In this document: positions 8,878 to 19,152 of the stretch, piece after piece
How positions within the stretch are numbered: position 1 is the first letter of the stretch
How the letters are laid out: every line of letters starts with the position of its first letter
Source: SLJN01 sp964505385
Lineage (GTDB): Bacteria; Bacteroidota; Rhodothermia; Balneolales; Natronogracilivirgulaceae
DNA: 64,000 nucleotides
Assembly (NCBI GenBank): GCA_964505385.1
Contig: CAZDIA010000008.1
Coordinates: 33,383-97,382, forward strand
Direction: 5' to 3'
Notes under the pieces: model-generated
Seen by the model: the letters and a program-made list of their open reading frames with translations, nothing else
Told to the model about the DNA's origin: nothing
Databases searched by the model: none
Position numbers and translations under genes: made by a program

Positions 8878-9789
8878 ATGAAAATCTCAGGCACCTTCCT
8901 CGACGAAATCACCCATGATATCCCGGCACAAAACTGGGGCCCTAAAGAGTGGGCAGCCGACTTCGACGCCATGAAGGCGGCAGGTATCGATACCGTGATT
9001 CTGATCAGAGCAGGTTACAAAAAACAGGCGACCTTTAATTCGAAAGTATTACAAAAAAAGGCCGCTGCCCGTCCGGTTCACCTCGATCTGGTGGATCTGT
9101 TTCTCTCCGAAGCCGAACGATGCGGTATGGATTTGCTTTTCGGCACCTACGATTCCGGCGAACATTGGATTGACGGAGACTACGAACGAGACCTGGCCAT
9201 CAACAAAGATTTTTGCAGCGAGGTGATTGACCTTTACGGAGACCGAAAAGCTTTTAAAGGCTGGTATTTGTGCCACGAGATTGATACCTATAACCCTAAA
9301 GTAATGCGGGTGTATGATGAGCTTTCATCCCACCTGAAAAACCTGAAAGACGGTCCGATTTTGATCTCCCCGTACATCAAAGGAGTTAAACAATTCGGTG
9401 ATCAGGCCATCAGCCTGGAAGATCACGGCAAAGAGTGGGAAAAGGTATTCCGCGAGATTGAAGGTAAGGTAGATATCGTGGCCTTTCAGGACGGTCAGGT
9501 TTCCATAGAAGAACTCAGTGATTATCTGTGGATAAACCATGAACTGGCTTCCCGGCACGGAATCCAAAGCTGGAGCAATGTAGAAAGTTTTGACCGGGAT
9601 ATGCCGTTCAAGTTCCCGCCGATCGGCTTTGAAAAACTGCTCTCCAAAATTGAAGCGGCAACTGAAGCCGGCGTCGATAAACTCATCACGTTTGAGTTTT
9701 CGCATTTTATGAGTCCGAATTCATCATACATCTCAGCCAGGCATCTGTATAATCGGTACATGGAATGGTCTCAAAATAGTAGCAAATGA
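8878..9789 (+). CDS. DUF4434 TIM-barrel protein (glycoside-hydrolase-like)
   Basis: This 303-residue protein has no signal peptide. It begins MKISGTFLDEI, contains GIDTVILIRAGY near 40, FGTYDSGEHW near 90, GWYLCHEID near 125 and a FEFSHFMSP block near the end, which is the pattern of DUF4434, a TIM-barrel family in the glycosyl hydrolase clan. Acidic residues at strand ends (the E of CHEID and the E of TFEFSH) are candidate catalytic pairs. The gene overlaps the epimerase gene by 4 bases (ATGA), so the two are translationally coupled and probably act on the same substrate. The substrate is unknown, and a cytoplasmic location is inferred from the lack of a signal. Confidence 0.75.
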   Translation: MKISGTFLDEITHDIPAQNWGPKEWAADFDAMKAAGIDTVILIRAGYKKQATFNSKVLQKKAAARPVHLDLVDLFLSEAERCGMDLLFGTYDSGEHWIDGDYERDLAINKDFCSEVIDLYGDRKAFKGWYLCHEIDTYNPKVMRVYDELSSHLKNLKDGPILISPYIKGVKQFGDQAISLEDHGKEWEKVFREIEGKVDIVAFQDGQVSIEELSDYLWINHELASRHGIQSWSNVESFDRDMPFKFPPIGFEKLLSKIEAATEAGVDKLITFEFSHFMSPNSSYISARHLYNRYMEWSQNSSK

Positions 9790-10961
9790 AGAATAATACC
9801 CTCAAACAGCACGCTGAAGAATACCGCCGTCAACTTCTGGATAGTGTCATACCCTTCTGGCAGAACCACTCTCCGGACCCTGTCCATGGCGGATATTACA
9901 ACTGCTTACATCGCGATGGGACCGTTTACGACACCCAAAAACACATCTGGCTTCAGGGTAGGCAGGTCTGGATGTTCAGCAAACTCTACAACAGGGTCGA
10001 AGCGAAACCGGAATGGCTTGAATTGGCTCAGTCCGGGTTGGATTTCCTGAGAAAACATGCCGTTCGGCCGGATCGCAGAGTCTATTTTTGCCTGTCGGAA
10101 GATGGCCTCCCCGTTTACATGCAGAGAAAAATATTTTCCGAATGTTTCTATACCATGGCACTGGCGGAATACAGCCGTGCAACCGGAGAAATTAAGTATT
10201 TTGATGAATCTACAGAGCTGTTTCAGGAGATTGAAAAATGGTCAAATGATTTGACCCTGGTTGGTCGTCCCGCATATGAAGGAGCTACTCCTTTACAGCA
10301 GCTTGCCATCCCGATGATTCTGCTGAATCTGATTGAAGAAATCGACCCCGGCAATAATTTGGGTTACGACAAGATCGTGCGGGAGCTTATTGATCGCATG
10401 TTGCTTCACGTTCACCCGGAAAAACAGTTGGTCTATGAGCACGTGCTTAGTGATGGCAGCCTGCATGACTCATCCGACGGCCGTCTGATCAATCCCGGCC
10501 ACGCGATAGAAGCCGGATGGTTTTTGCAACACTGGGCTATCAAACTCGGTGATGAGCAACTCAAAAAAACCGCCATCAACATGGTGCGATGGAGCCACGA
10601 TTTCGGTTGGGATGAGGAACACGGCGGCCTCTATTATTTCCTGGATGCCGAAGCTTACTCGCCGACACCGCTGGAATGGTTCATGAAGCTTTGGTGGCCG
10701 CATTGTGAAGCGCTATATGCCCATCTGCTGAATTACCAGCTTACCGGCAGCGACGAAGATTGGCAGCGCTACCTGCAAACATACCAATATACCTTCGATC
10801 ATTTTCCGGATGAAACCTACGGCGAGTGGCTTGGTTATTTAGATCGGCAGGGCAACCCGACTCATCAGTTTAAAGGCGGCCCCTACAAAGGATGCTTCCA
10901 CTTACCACGCACGATGTGGCTATGCTGGAAGAAAGCCGAAGAGATTGCCTCATCGAATTAA
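9786..10961 (+). CDS. N-acylglucosamine 2-epimerase family protein
   Basis: This cytoplasmic (alpha/alpha)6-barrel enzyme of 391 residues belongs to the AGE / cellobiose-2-epimerase superfamily, which interconverts C2 epimers such as GlcNAc/ManNAc or glucose/mannose-ended sugars. Family marks are KHIWLQGRQVWMFSKLYN near 50 (in two blocks), NPGHAIEAGWFL near 240 with the active-site region His, and GGPYKGCFHLPRTMW near 375 with the second conserved His. Length fits AGE (about 390-420). It starts inside the DUF4434 gene and ends 12 bases inside the end of the convergent mannosidase gene. Which sugar is epimerised cannot be told from sequence; linkage with GH38 makes a mannose product plausible. 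Confidence 0.85.
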   Translation: MKNNTLKQHAEEYRRQLLDSVIPFWQNHSPDPVHGGYYNCLHRDGTVYDTQKHIWLQGRQVWMFSKLYNRVEAKPEWLELAQSGLDFLRKHAVRPDRRVYFCLSEDGLPVYMQRKIFSECFYTMALAEYSRATGEIKYFDESTELFQEIEKWSNDLTLVGRPAYEGATPLQQLAIPMILLNLIEEIDPGNNLGYDKIVRELIDRMLLHVHPEKQLVYEHVLSDGSLHDSSDGRLINPGHAIEAGWFLQHWAIKLGDEQLKKTAINMVRWSHDFGWDEEHGGLYYFLDAEAYSPTPLEWFMKLWWPHCEALYAHLLNYQLTGSDEDWQRYLQTYQYTFDHFPDETYGEWLGYLDRQGNPTHQFKGGPYKGCFHLPRTMWLCWKKAEEIASSN

Positions 10962-13685
10962 GATCGACTTAATTTCCGCCGAACCAAAGTGAAGTTCAAT
11001 TGAACGCTGATCAACTGATAGAGCTTTTCCGCTTGTCATACTTTCAAACCCATCGGTCTCCCACGCTTCTTGAAACTCCCAGCCTGGTTTGATGGCAGTT
11101 TTGACCGGCGAATTTCCCGGATTATATAGACGCAACACATATCCGCCCGATACCCTTTCGGCATATTTTATCGATGAGATAAATATTTCCGTTGATGAAA
11201 TTTTGATGAGGGAATGCTTACGGGGGAGCTTTCCTTCTCCTTCAACATAGGGCAAGTCCGGCAGCTCTCTTACCCACATCGGATGGGCAAACTGACGCGC
11301 CGTAACGACTGCTGAGTCAAAATCCGAATCAAATCCAAAAGCGATATGATGCTCTAACGGCCTTAAACACTGAGCGCCTGGCGTCGGTACCGATGGTCCC
11401 GCCTGGCACCGGCGTATCCGTCCGTTTCCGACTGAAAGATAGCCGACCGAGCGGTGAAGCGTTACGGCGGCATAGCTTCCTTCATCTGACCTGAGCAATT
11501 CATATTCGTGATTGCCTCTTTGGGCAACCCAGGTATAATCACCCGATTTTCCGGTGATGAAGAAATCCTGAGCATAATGAGTGGGATAGTCCAACTCTCC
11601 GGGATACTCCTTGTACCTCTCGGGATGGGACTCCGGCGTTCTGAGTTGCGGCTTTTCCCGGTGTGTCAGATGAAAAGAACTGTCGGCTGTAGAGGTATAA
11701 TCCGATCCGGAATCGGCTATGAACATCCGTAAACGACCGTCTTTAAACTTGTTGCGGTAGGAGATCCTGCAAATGATCCGGCCCTCTTCCAAGGCAATTT
11801 CAGTTTTTATCCGGACTTTCGTCAACTCATCAGAATCTTTGTCAGCAGGAACCAATAAGTCATGATGTGTAATCAGGGTATCTTTTTTTCCAACGGACTC
11901 TACATGTATCAATTCAGCAAACATCGGCTCGAAGTCTTTGGCCGGACCGAATGAGTAGGTATCGCCGAAATCGGGTTGATATTCAAAGCGGATGGCCTCT
12001 GTGAATGCTCTGTTGCGCTTTTTATCAATCAGCTCGATCCTGTTTTTCTGAGCTTCAATGCGATAAACCTCATTTTCAATAATTTTTACAGAGTTCTTTT
12101 GCTGCTCACTTTGTTTCTTCTTTTGCTCATCAAAATTCACCCGGTAGAGATGATAGCCCATTCCATCGACTTCGGCTTTAAACCTAATCTGATAAAATCG
12201 CCCCCAGGTGATTTCGACATAATTATTTCGTACCGCGGGTGCCTGGGTTTCCAGTATTTCTACCGGTATTAGGTTCCCGCTGCCGTCAACAAGCTGTAAA
12301 TCGTGAAGCGGTACAGGTTTTCCATGTTCACCATCGGCATACGGAAAGAATACCTCGGTTTCAACATAGCTGCTGTTTTTGGCCGGATCGGGGTTGTAAA
12401 CAAAAATATCAGAATACTGGCTCTCTGAATGAGCTTCCGGCTCTTCAAAACCGGATTTCACCATCACCTCAAGTTTTTCTACCATCAAGGTATCAGCAAT
12501 TTCACTGACCTGACGATATCTAACCTCGTTATCCTCATGAACGCCATCCACCGAACACCCGCAGATATCATCGTGTGGATGGTTTTTAAGCAGTTTTTTC
12601 CAGGCGTGATCGATAATTTGGCGATCTTCTGTTTTGGATATCCCCTGAGCTGATGCCCAAACCGCAAGAGGTTCGGCTACGCGTTCAAGCAGGTGTTGGC
12701 AATGATGGTTCATCTGTTTCAAAGACACCCTCGTCGAATAAACACTGGACAATATCGGATGATCCGCATTGCCCTGTAGATCCCCGGTAAAAGTTCCGAG
12801 CTTATTCTGATCCACCGATGCTTTGAATGCCTCCGCAAACTCGGCAACAGTTCCTTGCCTGAGCTGTAGGTCTTCCATCTGTTTATTCAGCTCTTCAATC
12901 AGCTCCGGGATTTCCGGCTGTTCGGGCATGTGATCGAAGCCGTTTTCAAACAGATAGACATTTGAGTAATCCTGCTGCAGGGGCTCCATCAACTCCATGG
13001 CCTCTTTCACTCTTTTCAAAGCAAGTTCCGGCTCCGGCTCTTTACCGTCGAACCGGCCGATCTGTGCCGGGTAGCCCAGACCGCCGGCATTGAAATACCC
13101 CTCTCGCTGATAAAGATTTAAAAGCGTATGATGATTTCCGGGATCTTTCCACAAAAAAACCGCACCATAGCTCTTTTTCTCTTCTTCACCCCAACCTCTC
13201 ATAAATATGTATGAGTTAATTCCGAAATCACCCAAAATTTGCGGCATTTGCGCAATGTGTCCGAATGGGTCGGGAACGTATCCTTCCTTTAATCCGCCTC
13301 GAAACTCCCGACATAATCGATTGCCGTACTGAAGATTGCGATACAGCGACTCCCCGCTCACCTGAAATAAATCCGGCAAAATATACCACGGTCCAATTTC
13401 CAGCCTGCCATCCCCGATTAACTTTTTTAGCTGCTCCCGATTCTCCGGTTTAATTTCCAGATAATCCTCCAGAAGTACAGTCTGCCCGTCGAGAGTAAAA
13501 GATCGAAACTCCGTTTTTTGATCCAAGAGATTCATCAACCGGTCAATAAGCCTGATAAGCCGTAGTCGGTACTGCTCAAAGTTGAGATACCAGGCGCGAT
13601 CCCAGTGGGTGTGGGATACCAAAATACCGGTTTTTAGCTTTTCGGAATCAAATGAATCATATGAGGCTGAATCTGGCTTTGTCAT
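10950..13685 (-). CDS. Glycoside hydrolase family 38 alpha-mannosidase
   Basis: This 911-residue enzyme has no signal peptide. The zinc-binding motif HTHWDRAW is at residues 25-32, the nucleophile Asp lies in PDPFGH (Asp139), and the second metal-binding block NHPHDDICGCS is at 368-378. The layout is the GH38 order of catalytic barrel, three-helix bundle and beta-sandwich C-terminus. The HPHD-then-Cys pattern and cytoplasmic length resemble mannosylglycerate hydrolase MngB (about 880 residues) as well as bacterial alpha-mannosidases. It would release mannose from imported oligosaccharides, or from mannosylglycerate, a compatible solute known in related salt-tolerant bacteria. The last point is inference. 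The gene is divergent from the GHL10 genes. Confidence 0.88.
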   Translation of the reverse strand: MTKPDSASYDSFDSEKLKTGILVSHTHWDRAWYLNFEQYRLRLIRLIDRLMNLLDQKTEFRSFTLDGQTVLLEDYLEIKPENREQLKKLIGDGRLEIGPWYILPDLFQVSGESLYRNLQYGNRLCREFRGGLKEGYVPDPFGHIAQMPQILGDFGINSYIFMRGWGEEEKKSYGAVFLWKDPGNHHTLLNLYQREGYFNAGGLGYPAQIGRFDGKEPEPELALKRVKEAMELMEPLQQDYSNVYLFENGFDHMPEQPEIPELIEELNKQMEDLQLRQGTVAEFAEAFKASVDQNKLGTFTGDLQGNADHPILSSVYSTRVSLKQMNHHCQHLLERVAEPLAVWASAQGISKTEDRQIIDHAWKKLLKNHPHDDICGCSVDGVHEDNEVRYRQVSEIADTLMVEKLEVMVKSGFEEPEAHSESQYSDIFVYNPDPAKNSSYVETEVFFPYADGEHGKPVPLHDLQLVDGSGNLIPVEILETQAPAVRNNYVEITWGRFYQIRFKAEVDGMGYHLYRVNFDEQKKKQSEQQKNSVKIIENEVYRIEAQKNRIELIDKKRNRAFTEAIRFEYQPDFGDTYSFGPAKDFEPMFAELIHVESVGKKDTLITHHDLLVPADKDSDELTKVRIKTEIALEEGRIICRISYRNKFKDGRLRMFIADSGSDYTSTADSSFHLTHREKPQLRTPESHPERYKEYPGELDYPTHYAQDFFITGKSGDYTWVAQRGNHEYELLRSDEGSYAAVTLHRSVGYLSVGNGRIRRCQAGPSVPTPGAQCLRPLEHHIAFGFDSDFDSAVVTARQFAHPMWVRELPDLPYVEGEGKLPRKHSLIKISSTEIFISSIKYAERVSGGYVLRLYNPGNSPVKTAIKPGWEFQEAWETDGFESMTSGKALSVDQRSIELHFGSAEIKSILIR

Positions 13686-13826
13686 ACTATTTATCTTTAC
13701 AATAATGGTGTTAGGTCAAAGAATAATTTTTCAATCTGGTAAAATCAGTTCGATTTTGAATGGAATCTAATTTCTCCTTAATTATATTTGAAACTAAATC
13801 TAATATCTGTTGGATTAAGAAAATTT

Positions 13827-15029
13827 ATGAAATTGATTCTGATTATTATCACAATTCTATTATGCTATGGCTGCTCAGAATCAGACTCCGAAACCAAACC
13901 GCAAATAAGGGGAGTCTGGCTTACCAATATTGATTCAGATATTATGTTTTCCTACGAAAACACTGCTGAGGCAATGCAGTTTCTCTCCGATCGCGGATTT
14001 AATGTGGTGTTTCCGGTGGTCTGGAATGCCGGATATACGCTGTATCCGAGCGAGGTGATGGCGGAATACTTCGGCGAAGATTATCGCCTTCATCCGGATT
14101 TTGCCGATGACGACCGTGATCCGCTGCAGGATATCATCACCGAAGCCCATCGGCACGGCATGGAGGTAATGCCCTGGTTTGAATACGGTTTTGCCGCCTC
14201 CCATGATGAAAACGGCGGACATATCATAGAAGCCTACCCTGATTGGGCTGCCAAAGACAGCCTCGGCAATTTGCTCACCAAAAATGATTTCGAGTGGATG
14301 AACGCCATCAAACCGGAGGTTCAGGATTTTATTCTGGAACTGATCGGAGAGGTGATGGAAAACTACGATATCGACGGCGTGCAGGGTGATGACCGGTTGC
14401 CTGCAATGCCTACCGAAGGCGGTTACAGCGACTATACCGCTTCACTTTACGAAGAAGAATCCGGCAACGAAGTGCCGCTTGATCCCAGAGAAGATGAGTT
14501 TCTGCAATGGAAAGCGGACAAACTCTCAGATTTCGGCGGAAGGCTCTATGAAAAAGTAAAAGCCCATGATGAAGATTACATCGTCTCGCTCTCGCCGAGT
14601 GTTTATCCCTGGTCCAAAAACCACTATTTGCAGGATTGGCCGGAATGGATCCGCCGCGGTCAGGTAGAACTGGTCCATCCGCAGGTCTACCGGTACGAAG
14701 TCGATCAATACATCGAAACGATGGAAGAAACGATGGACTATTACTCCGAAGCTCTGGAAGAGTTGCATGAACAAGAGCCCGGAAAACAGGTACTGATGGC
14801 ACCGGGAGTCCTCATAAAAGTTGGAGACCGCTATAACGGCCCGGATTATGTTAACCGGGCGCTGGATTTCCACAGAGATATCGGCATCGCCGGAGAGGTC
14901 TATTTCTTTTATGAAGGCCTCCACGAAAGCAACGAAAACCTCGGAGATAGCCTCTATTATAATCACTACTACGAACCGGCCGAATTGCCTTACCGCGATC
15001 AGCCGAGAAGAATCGCTGGGACGGAATAA
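13827..15029 (+). CDS. GHL10 (DUF187) family glycosyl-hydrolase-like lipoprotein
   Basis: This 400-residue protein is predicted to be a lipoprotein. The ATG at 13827 gives a signal with lipobox LCYGC and Cys16, so it is preferred to a TTG at 13788 that would add 13 residues before it. The mature part is a GHL10 TIM barrel: RGVWLTNID at the first strand, NVVFPVVWN, MPWFEYGF, an EWMNAIKPEVQDF block, DIDGVQGDDR and PQVYRYEVDQY. The family (YngK-like) is thought to cleave glycans or peptidoglycan-like chains; Asp and Glu of the GDDR and WFEYGF blocks are candidates for catalysis. Its neighbour at 15062 is a close paralogue with secretion and binding domains, probably from tandem duplication. Confidence 0.82.
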   Translation: MKLILIIITILLCYGCSESDSETKPQIRGVWLTNIDSDIMFSYENTAEAMQFLSDRGFNVVFPVVWNAGYTLYPSEVMAEYFGEDYRLHPDFADDDRDPLQDIITEAHRHGMEVMPWFEYGFAASHDENGGHIIEAYPDWAAKDSLGNLLTKNDFEWMNAIKPEVQDFILELIGEVMENYDIDGVQGDDRLPAMPTEGGYSDYTASLYEEESGNEVPLDPREDEFLQWKADKLSDFGGRLYEKVKAHDEDYIVSLSPSVYPWSKNHYLQDWPEWIRRGQVELVHPQVYRYEVDQYIETMEETMDYYSEALEELHEQEPGKQVLMAPGVLIKVGDRYNGPDYVNRALDFHRDIGIAGEVYFFYEGLHESNENLGDSLYYNHYYEPAELPYRDQPRRIAGTE

Positions 15030-15061
15030 AAATTTGAATCTACAAAGACTTTATTAACCGT

Positions 15062-17050
15062 ATGCCTTTTGATACCATTTACCACCGACGCAACAAATCA
15101 TTGCAGCGTTTGAGCAGTATTGTATTTCTTGCGGTTGCTTTGCTGCTTTCATCCGGTTCTGTACAGGCCGGTAAGACCAATAATGATGAACCCGACCAAG
15201 AGCTTCGCGGCGTTTGGATTACCGAAACCAACAGTCATTTGATGTTCGACCGTAAGCGTCTTGCTTCTGCGATGGACTATTTGGCTGATAACGGCTTTAA
15301 TGTGGTTTTTCCGGTTGTTTGGTTCCAGCAATATACACTTCACCCAAGTGATGTAATGGCCGAATATTTCGGCGAGGATAAACGCCAATCCCCGGCTTAT
15401 GCCGGACAAAACCTGGATCCGCTAGAAGATATCATCAGCGAGGCTAAGAGGGTAGGTATTGAAGTAATACCTTGGTTTGAATACGGCTTTGCCGCTTATA
15501 ATGAGGTTTTCGCCAACCGGGATTTCATCATCGAAACCTATCCGGAGTGGGCTTCTAAAAACAGGGAGGGAGAAATTGCCCAGGATGGCAGTGGCTTTTC
15601 CTGGATGAACGGTTTCAAGCCGGAGGTCCAGGATTTTATGCTGGAGTTGATCGAAGAAGTCATTGAAAATTACGATATCGACGGGATTCAGGGGGATGAC
15701 CGGCTACCCGCCATGCCGATTGAAGCAGGCTACAGTGATTATACGGCTGACCGTTACCGTGATGAGCATGATGGCGAAGACCCGCCCTCCAATGAAAACA
15801 GCAACGCTTTTGTCCAGTGGCGCGCCGATATCCTTTCCGATTTCGGCGGCGATTTATATGAGATGGTCAAAGATCACGATGAAAACCTGATCGTGTCGCT
15901 TTCTCCGAGTGTGTACAACTTTTCAAAAAACAATTTTCTGCAGGATTGGCCCGAATGGCTGGAGCGAGAACAGGTGGATATCATTCATCCTCAGGTTTAT
16001 CGAAGAGATTTGAGTGCCTACACGAGCACTCTCGACCAACAGCTCAATCAGTTTGATGAAGATAATCAGCATAAATTTACCCCCGGCGTACTTTCCGGTC
16101 TGAGAAGTGATGATGTAGTAACCCCTGATACATTAGCACTCAAAGTTGAAGCTAATCGTGAGCGAGGGGTAGCAGGAGAAGTATTTTTCTTTTATGAAAC
16201 CATCCATGAAATGAATAATAATGCAGCAGATACTCTCCGTGAAAAAGTCTATCAAAATGAAGCATGGCTGCCTCACCGGGATGGTGAATTATGGAGGGAT
16301 GAGGGCACTGTAGCTAAGCATACAGACGATCAAACGGAGATAGAAGGCGACTGGGAAACCACAGATGAATACGACGGGTATCGCAACGATCCGCTGCGCG
16401 TTGACGGAGGATCGGAGGCTTCCATCACCTGGAATGTCGATGTTCCCTATAACGCCTGGTTTGATGTCTATGCGCACATCCCCTACCTCTCCCGCGGTAC
16501 TGATGCAACCACGGCGGCGCCTTTCCGGGTTTCCGATTCAGATGGAGAAATAACAGAGGTTGATATCGACCAGACTACCCGTGCAAGCCGGGCCTGGGTT
16601 CGGTTGGGAGAAGTATTTCTGGAAGAAGGTTCACACTCTGTGGTCAGCCTGGATGCTTCCGAAACAGATAGTACCAGCCCAATTTATGCGGATGCAGTCA
16701 TGGTTGCCATCAATCGCAAATTGTCGCCGGAGGTCAATGTCATTACCCATTCACCGGATGATCCGGTTGCCGCTGAGAGGCCGGAAAGAGTTGAGCTGAA
16801 GCAAAATTACCCCAACCCGTTTAATCCGGTAACAGCAATCGAATTTGCCATCCCTGAACCGATGCCCGTCGAAGTTACCATATATGATATTATGGGACGT
16901 AAAGTGCAAACTCTTGTAGATCAATCACAAATGGAGGCCGGCTCTCATCAGCTCGAGTTTGATGCAACCGGTTTGGCGAGCGGAAAATATATTTACCGGC
17001 TTTACACGCCGGAAGGAACCAACTCTCAGATTATGACTCTGGTCAAGTAG
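15062..17050 (+). CDS. GHL10 hydrolase-like protein with golvesin-type domain and T9SS sorting domain
   Basis: The 662-residue precursor has a signal peptide (cleavage near VQAG), then a GHL10 barrel (about 45-410) very like the preceding gene (RGVWIT, NVVFPVVWF, PWFEYGFAA, IDGIQGDDRLPAMP). A beta-sandwich like the golvesin/xanthan-lyase C-terminal domain follows (about 420-560, with YNAWFDVYAHIP and ADAVMVA), then a T9SS sorting domain (QNYPNPFNP). It should be exported and attached to or released from the surface to cut a glycan there. It lies 32 bases after its lipoprotein paralogue and 40 bases before the symporter, so the three are likely one operon. Confidence 0.85.
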   Translation: MPFDTIYHRRNKSLQRLSSIVFLAVALLLSSGSVQAGKTNNDEPDQELRGVWITETNSHLMFDRKRLASAMDYLADNGFNVVFPVVWFQQYTLHPSDVMAEYFGEDKRQSPAYAGQNLDPLEDIISEAKRVGIEVIPWFEYGFAAYNEVFANRDFIIETYPEWASKNREGEIAQDGSGFSWMNGFKPEVQDFMLELIEEVIENYDIDGIQGDDRLPAMPIEAGYSDYTADRYRDEHDGEDPPSNENSNAFVQWRADILSDFGGDLYEMVKDHDENLIVSLSPSVYNFSKNNFLQDWPEWLEREQVDIIHPQVYRRDLSAYTSTLDQQLNQFDEDNQHKFTPGVLSGLRSDDVVTPDTLALKVEANRERGVAGEVFFFYETIHEMNNNAADTLREKVYQNEAWLPHRDGELWRDEGTVAKHTDDQTEIEGDWETTDEYDGYRNDPLRVDGGSEASITWNVDVPYNAWFDVYAHIPYLSRGTDATTAAPFRVSDSDGEITEVDIDQTTRASRAWVRLGEVFLEEGSHSVVSLDASETDSTSPIYADAVMVAINRKLSPEVNVITHSPDDPVAAERPERVELKQNYPNPFNPVTAIEFAIPEPMPVEVTIYDIMGRKVQTLVDQSQMEAGSHQLEFDATGLASGKYIYRLYTPEGTNSQIMTLVK

Positions 17051-17090
17051 AAAATCGACAACTACTCATAATGTAAAGCATCTGTAGCCC

Positions 17091-18926
17091 TTGGTTTTAA
17101 TTGATTACATCATCATTGCCGTTTATATGATCATTCTGGTCAGTGTCGGGATTTACGGCAAACGGCAAGCAGAGAAAGGCATCGACAGCTTTTTCCTCGG
17201 GAACCGGAAAATTTCCTGGTGGATGCTCGGCTCTTCCGGTATGGCCTCAAATCTGGATGTGGCCGGTACATTGATTATTGTCGCTTTTATCTACGCTATC
17301 GGTATTCAGGGGATTTTTATTGAAATCCGCGGCGGTGTGGTGCTGATCATGGCTTTCCTGATGATCTTCATGGGAAAGTGGAACCGCAGGGCAGGAGTTA
17401 TGACGATTGCCGAATGGATGAAACTCCGGTTTGGTGACGGTAAGCAGGGAAACGCAGCTCGAATCTTAAGTGCCACAGCTAATTTAGTTTTTGCCATAGC
17501 TATTGTGTCCTATTTTGCACAGGGCGGCGGGATTTTTCTCGGCAGCATCCTCGGTATTTCCCCGGAACTTGCCGCCATCCTGATGATCGGACTCGCATCA
17601 ATCTACACCATAACCAGTGGTCTTTTCGGAGTCGTCTATACCGACGTTTTCCAGGGATTTCTGATCTTTTTCACCATCATTTATGTCTGCATTCTCGCTT
17701 TTGTTCAGTTTGATTTACCCGAAGAGTTTATGGTATCGGTTCCCGCCGACGGCGGATTTAAAATGGTTCCCACTACGCTTTCTGATTGGAGCACTTTCTG
17801 GCCTACACTCACTATGGACCTTCCGGGGGATTATGCCCAGTACAATTTGTTCGGGCTGGCCGTACTTTTTTACCTCTTTAAAACTTCCATTGAGGGCAGC
17901 GGCGGAACCGGCGGTTATTTGATCCAGCGCTACTTTGCCGCTAAGAACGACCGCGAAGCCGGTCTGCTCAGCCTTTTCTGGATTTTTCTGCTTTCCTTCC
18001 GGTGGCCGTTTGTGGTAGCCATTGCCATTATAGGGATATCTATGGGCCTGGGTGGGGACGTCATCGAAAATCCGGAAGAAGTACTTCCGATTGTGATTAT
18101 GAATGAGCTGCCAATTGGCATTACCGGTCTGCTCGTTGCCGGCCTCATAGCCGCAGCAATGTCCACCTTCGACTCTATCGTTAACGCCGGTGCGGCTTAT
18201 TGGGTAAAAGATATTTACCAGCGATATCTCAACCCAGAAGCGAATGGCCGCCAATTGCTGTTACACAGCCGCGGCTCTTCACTGCTTATTATCATTATCG
18301 GGGTTCTGCTGACTTATACTTATGATGACCTTAACGAAGTGTGGGGTTGGATCACCATGAGTCTTGGTTCCGGACTGATTGTCCCTCAGCTAATCCGCTG
18401 GTATTGGTGGCGCTTCAACGGCTACGGATTCGCTTTTGGCACCTTTGCCGGAATGGTTATGGCCGTACTTCAACGCATTATCATGCCCGAATCTCCGGAA
18501 TATGTCAACTTTTTGCTTATCAGCAGCGTCACGTTCATCGTATGCATCATGACCACTTTTATGACCGAGCAAACTGGTTTCAGCGATCTTAAAAAGTTTT
18601 ATGCCAACACACGGCCGTTCGGTTTCTGGGGACCGGTTCGCAGTATTTTCTCACCTGAGCAGATGGAAGAGATCAACAAGGAAAACCGCCGTGATATCAT
18701 CTCTATTTTTATCGCGGTACCCTGGCAGCTGACGTTATTCATCACACCGATGGTATTCATGACCAAACAGTGGGATTACTTTTTCATCATGCTTGCAATA
18801 CTGATCGGCCTGTCGGTAGCACTGTACTTTACATGGTTCCGGCACTTGTCCGATATCGACCGCGAAGAGCCGGTTCCGGCAAATGATCCGGATGTTGAAA
18901 TAATCGGCGGACGTGAGAAATCTTGA
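17091..18926 (+). CDS. Sodium:solute symporter (SSS family)
   Basis: This 611-residue inner-membrane transporter has about 13 hydrophobic segments. Typical SSS blocks are DSFFLGNRKISWW near 35, GSSGMASNLD near 47, TSGLFGVVYTDVFQGF near 185 and AAAMSTFDSIVNAGAAYWVKD near 355 (in two blocks), the last being the Na+-site helix. It uses the sodium gradient to import a small solute. Position after two glycan hydrolases makes a sugar the likely cargo, though SSS proteins also carry amino acids and osmolytes. The start is a TTG at 17091; no in-frame ATG lies before the first membrane segment. The C-terminus is hydrophilic and acidic. Confidence 0.85.
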   Translation: MVLIDYIIIAVYMIILVSVGIYGKRQAEKGIDSFFLGNRKISWWMLGSSGMASNLDVAGTLIIVAFIYAIGIQGIFIEIRGGVVLIMAFLMIFMGKWNRRAGVMTIAEWMKLRFGDGKQGNAARILSATANLVFAIAIVSYFAQGGGIFLGSILGISPELAAILMIGLASIYTITSGLFGVVYTDVFQGFLIFFTIIYVCILAFVQFDLPEEFMVSVPADGGFKMVPTTLSDWSTFWPTLTMDLPGDYAQYNLFGLAVLFYLFKTSIEGSGGTGGYLIQRYFAAKNDREAGLLSLFWIFLLSFRWPFVVAIAIIGISMGLGGDVIENPEEVLPIVIMNELPIGITGLLVAGLIAAAMSTFDSIVNAGAAYWVKDIYQRYLNPEANGRQLLLHSRGSSLLIIIIGVLLTYTYDDLNEVWGWITMSLGSGLIVPQLIRWYWWRFNGYGFAFGTFAGMVMAVLQRIIMPESPEYVNFLLISSVTFIVCIMTTFMTEQTGFSDLKKFYANTRPFGFWGPVRSIFSPEQMEEINKENRRDIISIFIAVPWQLTLFITPMVFMTKQWDYFFIMLAILIGLSVALYFTWFRHLSDIDREEPVPANDPDVEIIGGREKS

Positions 18927-19152
18927 TTAGCTTTTTTCTTAGCGCCTGATTTGCAGGGGTTCAGTGTGTCAGGGCTACAGTGTGTCAGTGTGTCAAATTC
19001 AGTTAACAGTAATCAGTGATCGTGATGCGACGTCGGCTTTGGAATAAATTCCATTATTGAAGTCGATGGCACGACGGCTTTCAATCCTGTTTGAAGTTTG
19101 ATGTTCTATGTCCAAATGTCTATCTCACTTTGTCACTCTGTTACGGCGCTTG

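Noticed and set aside
18962..19000. Three close CAGTGTGTCA copies as a possible CRISPR or iteron.
   Set aside because: There are no spacers of constant length and the units are too few and too short; it is a small tandem repeat in a non-coding gap.
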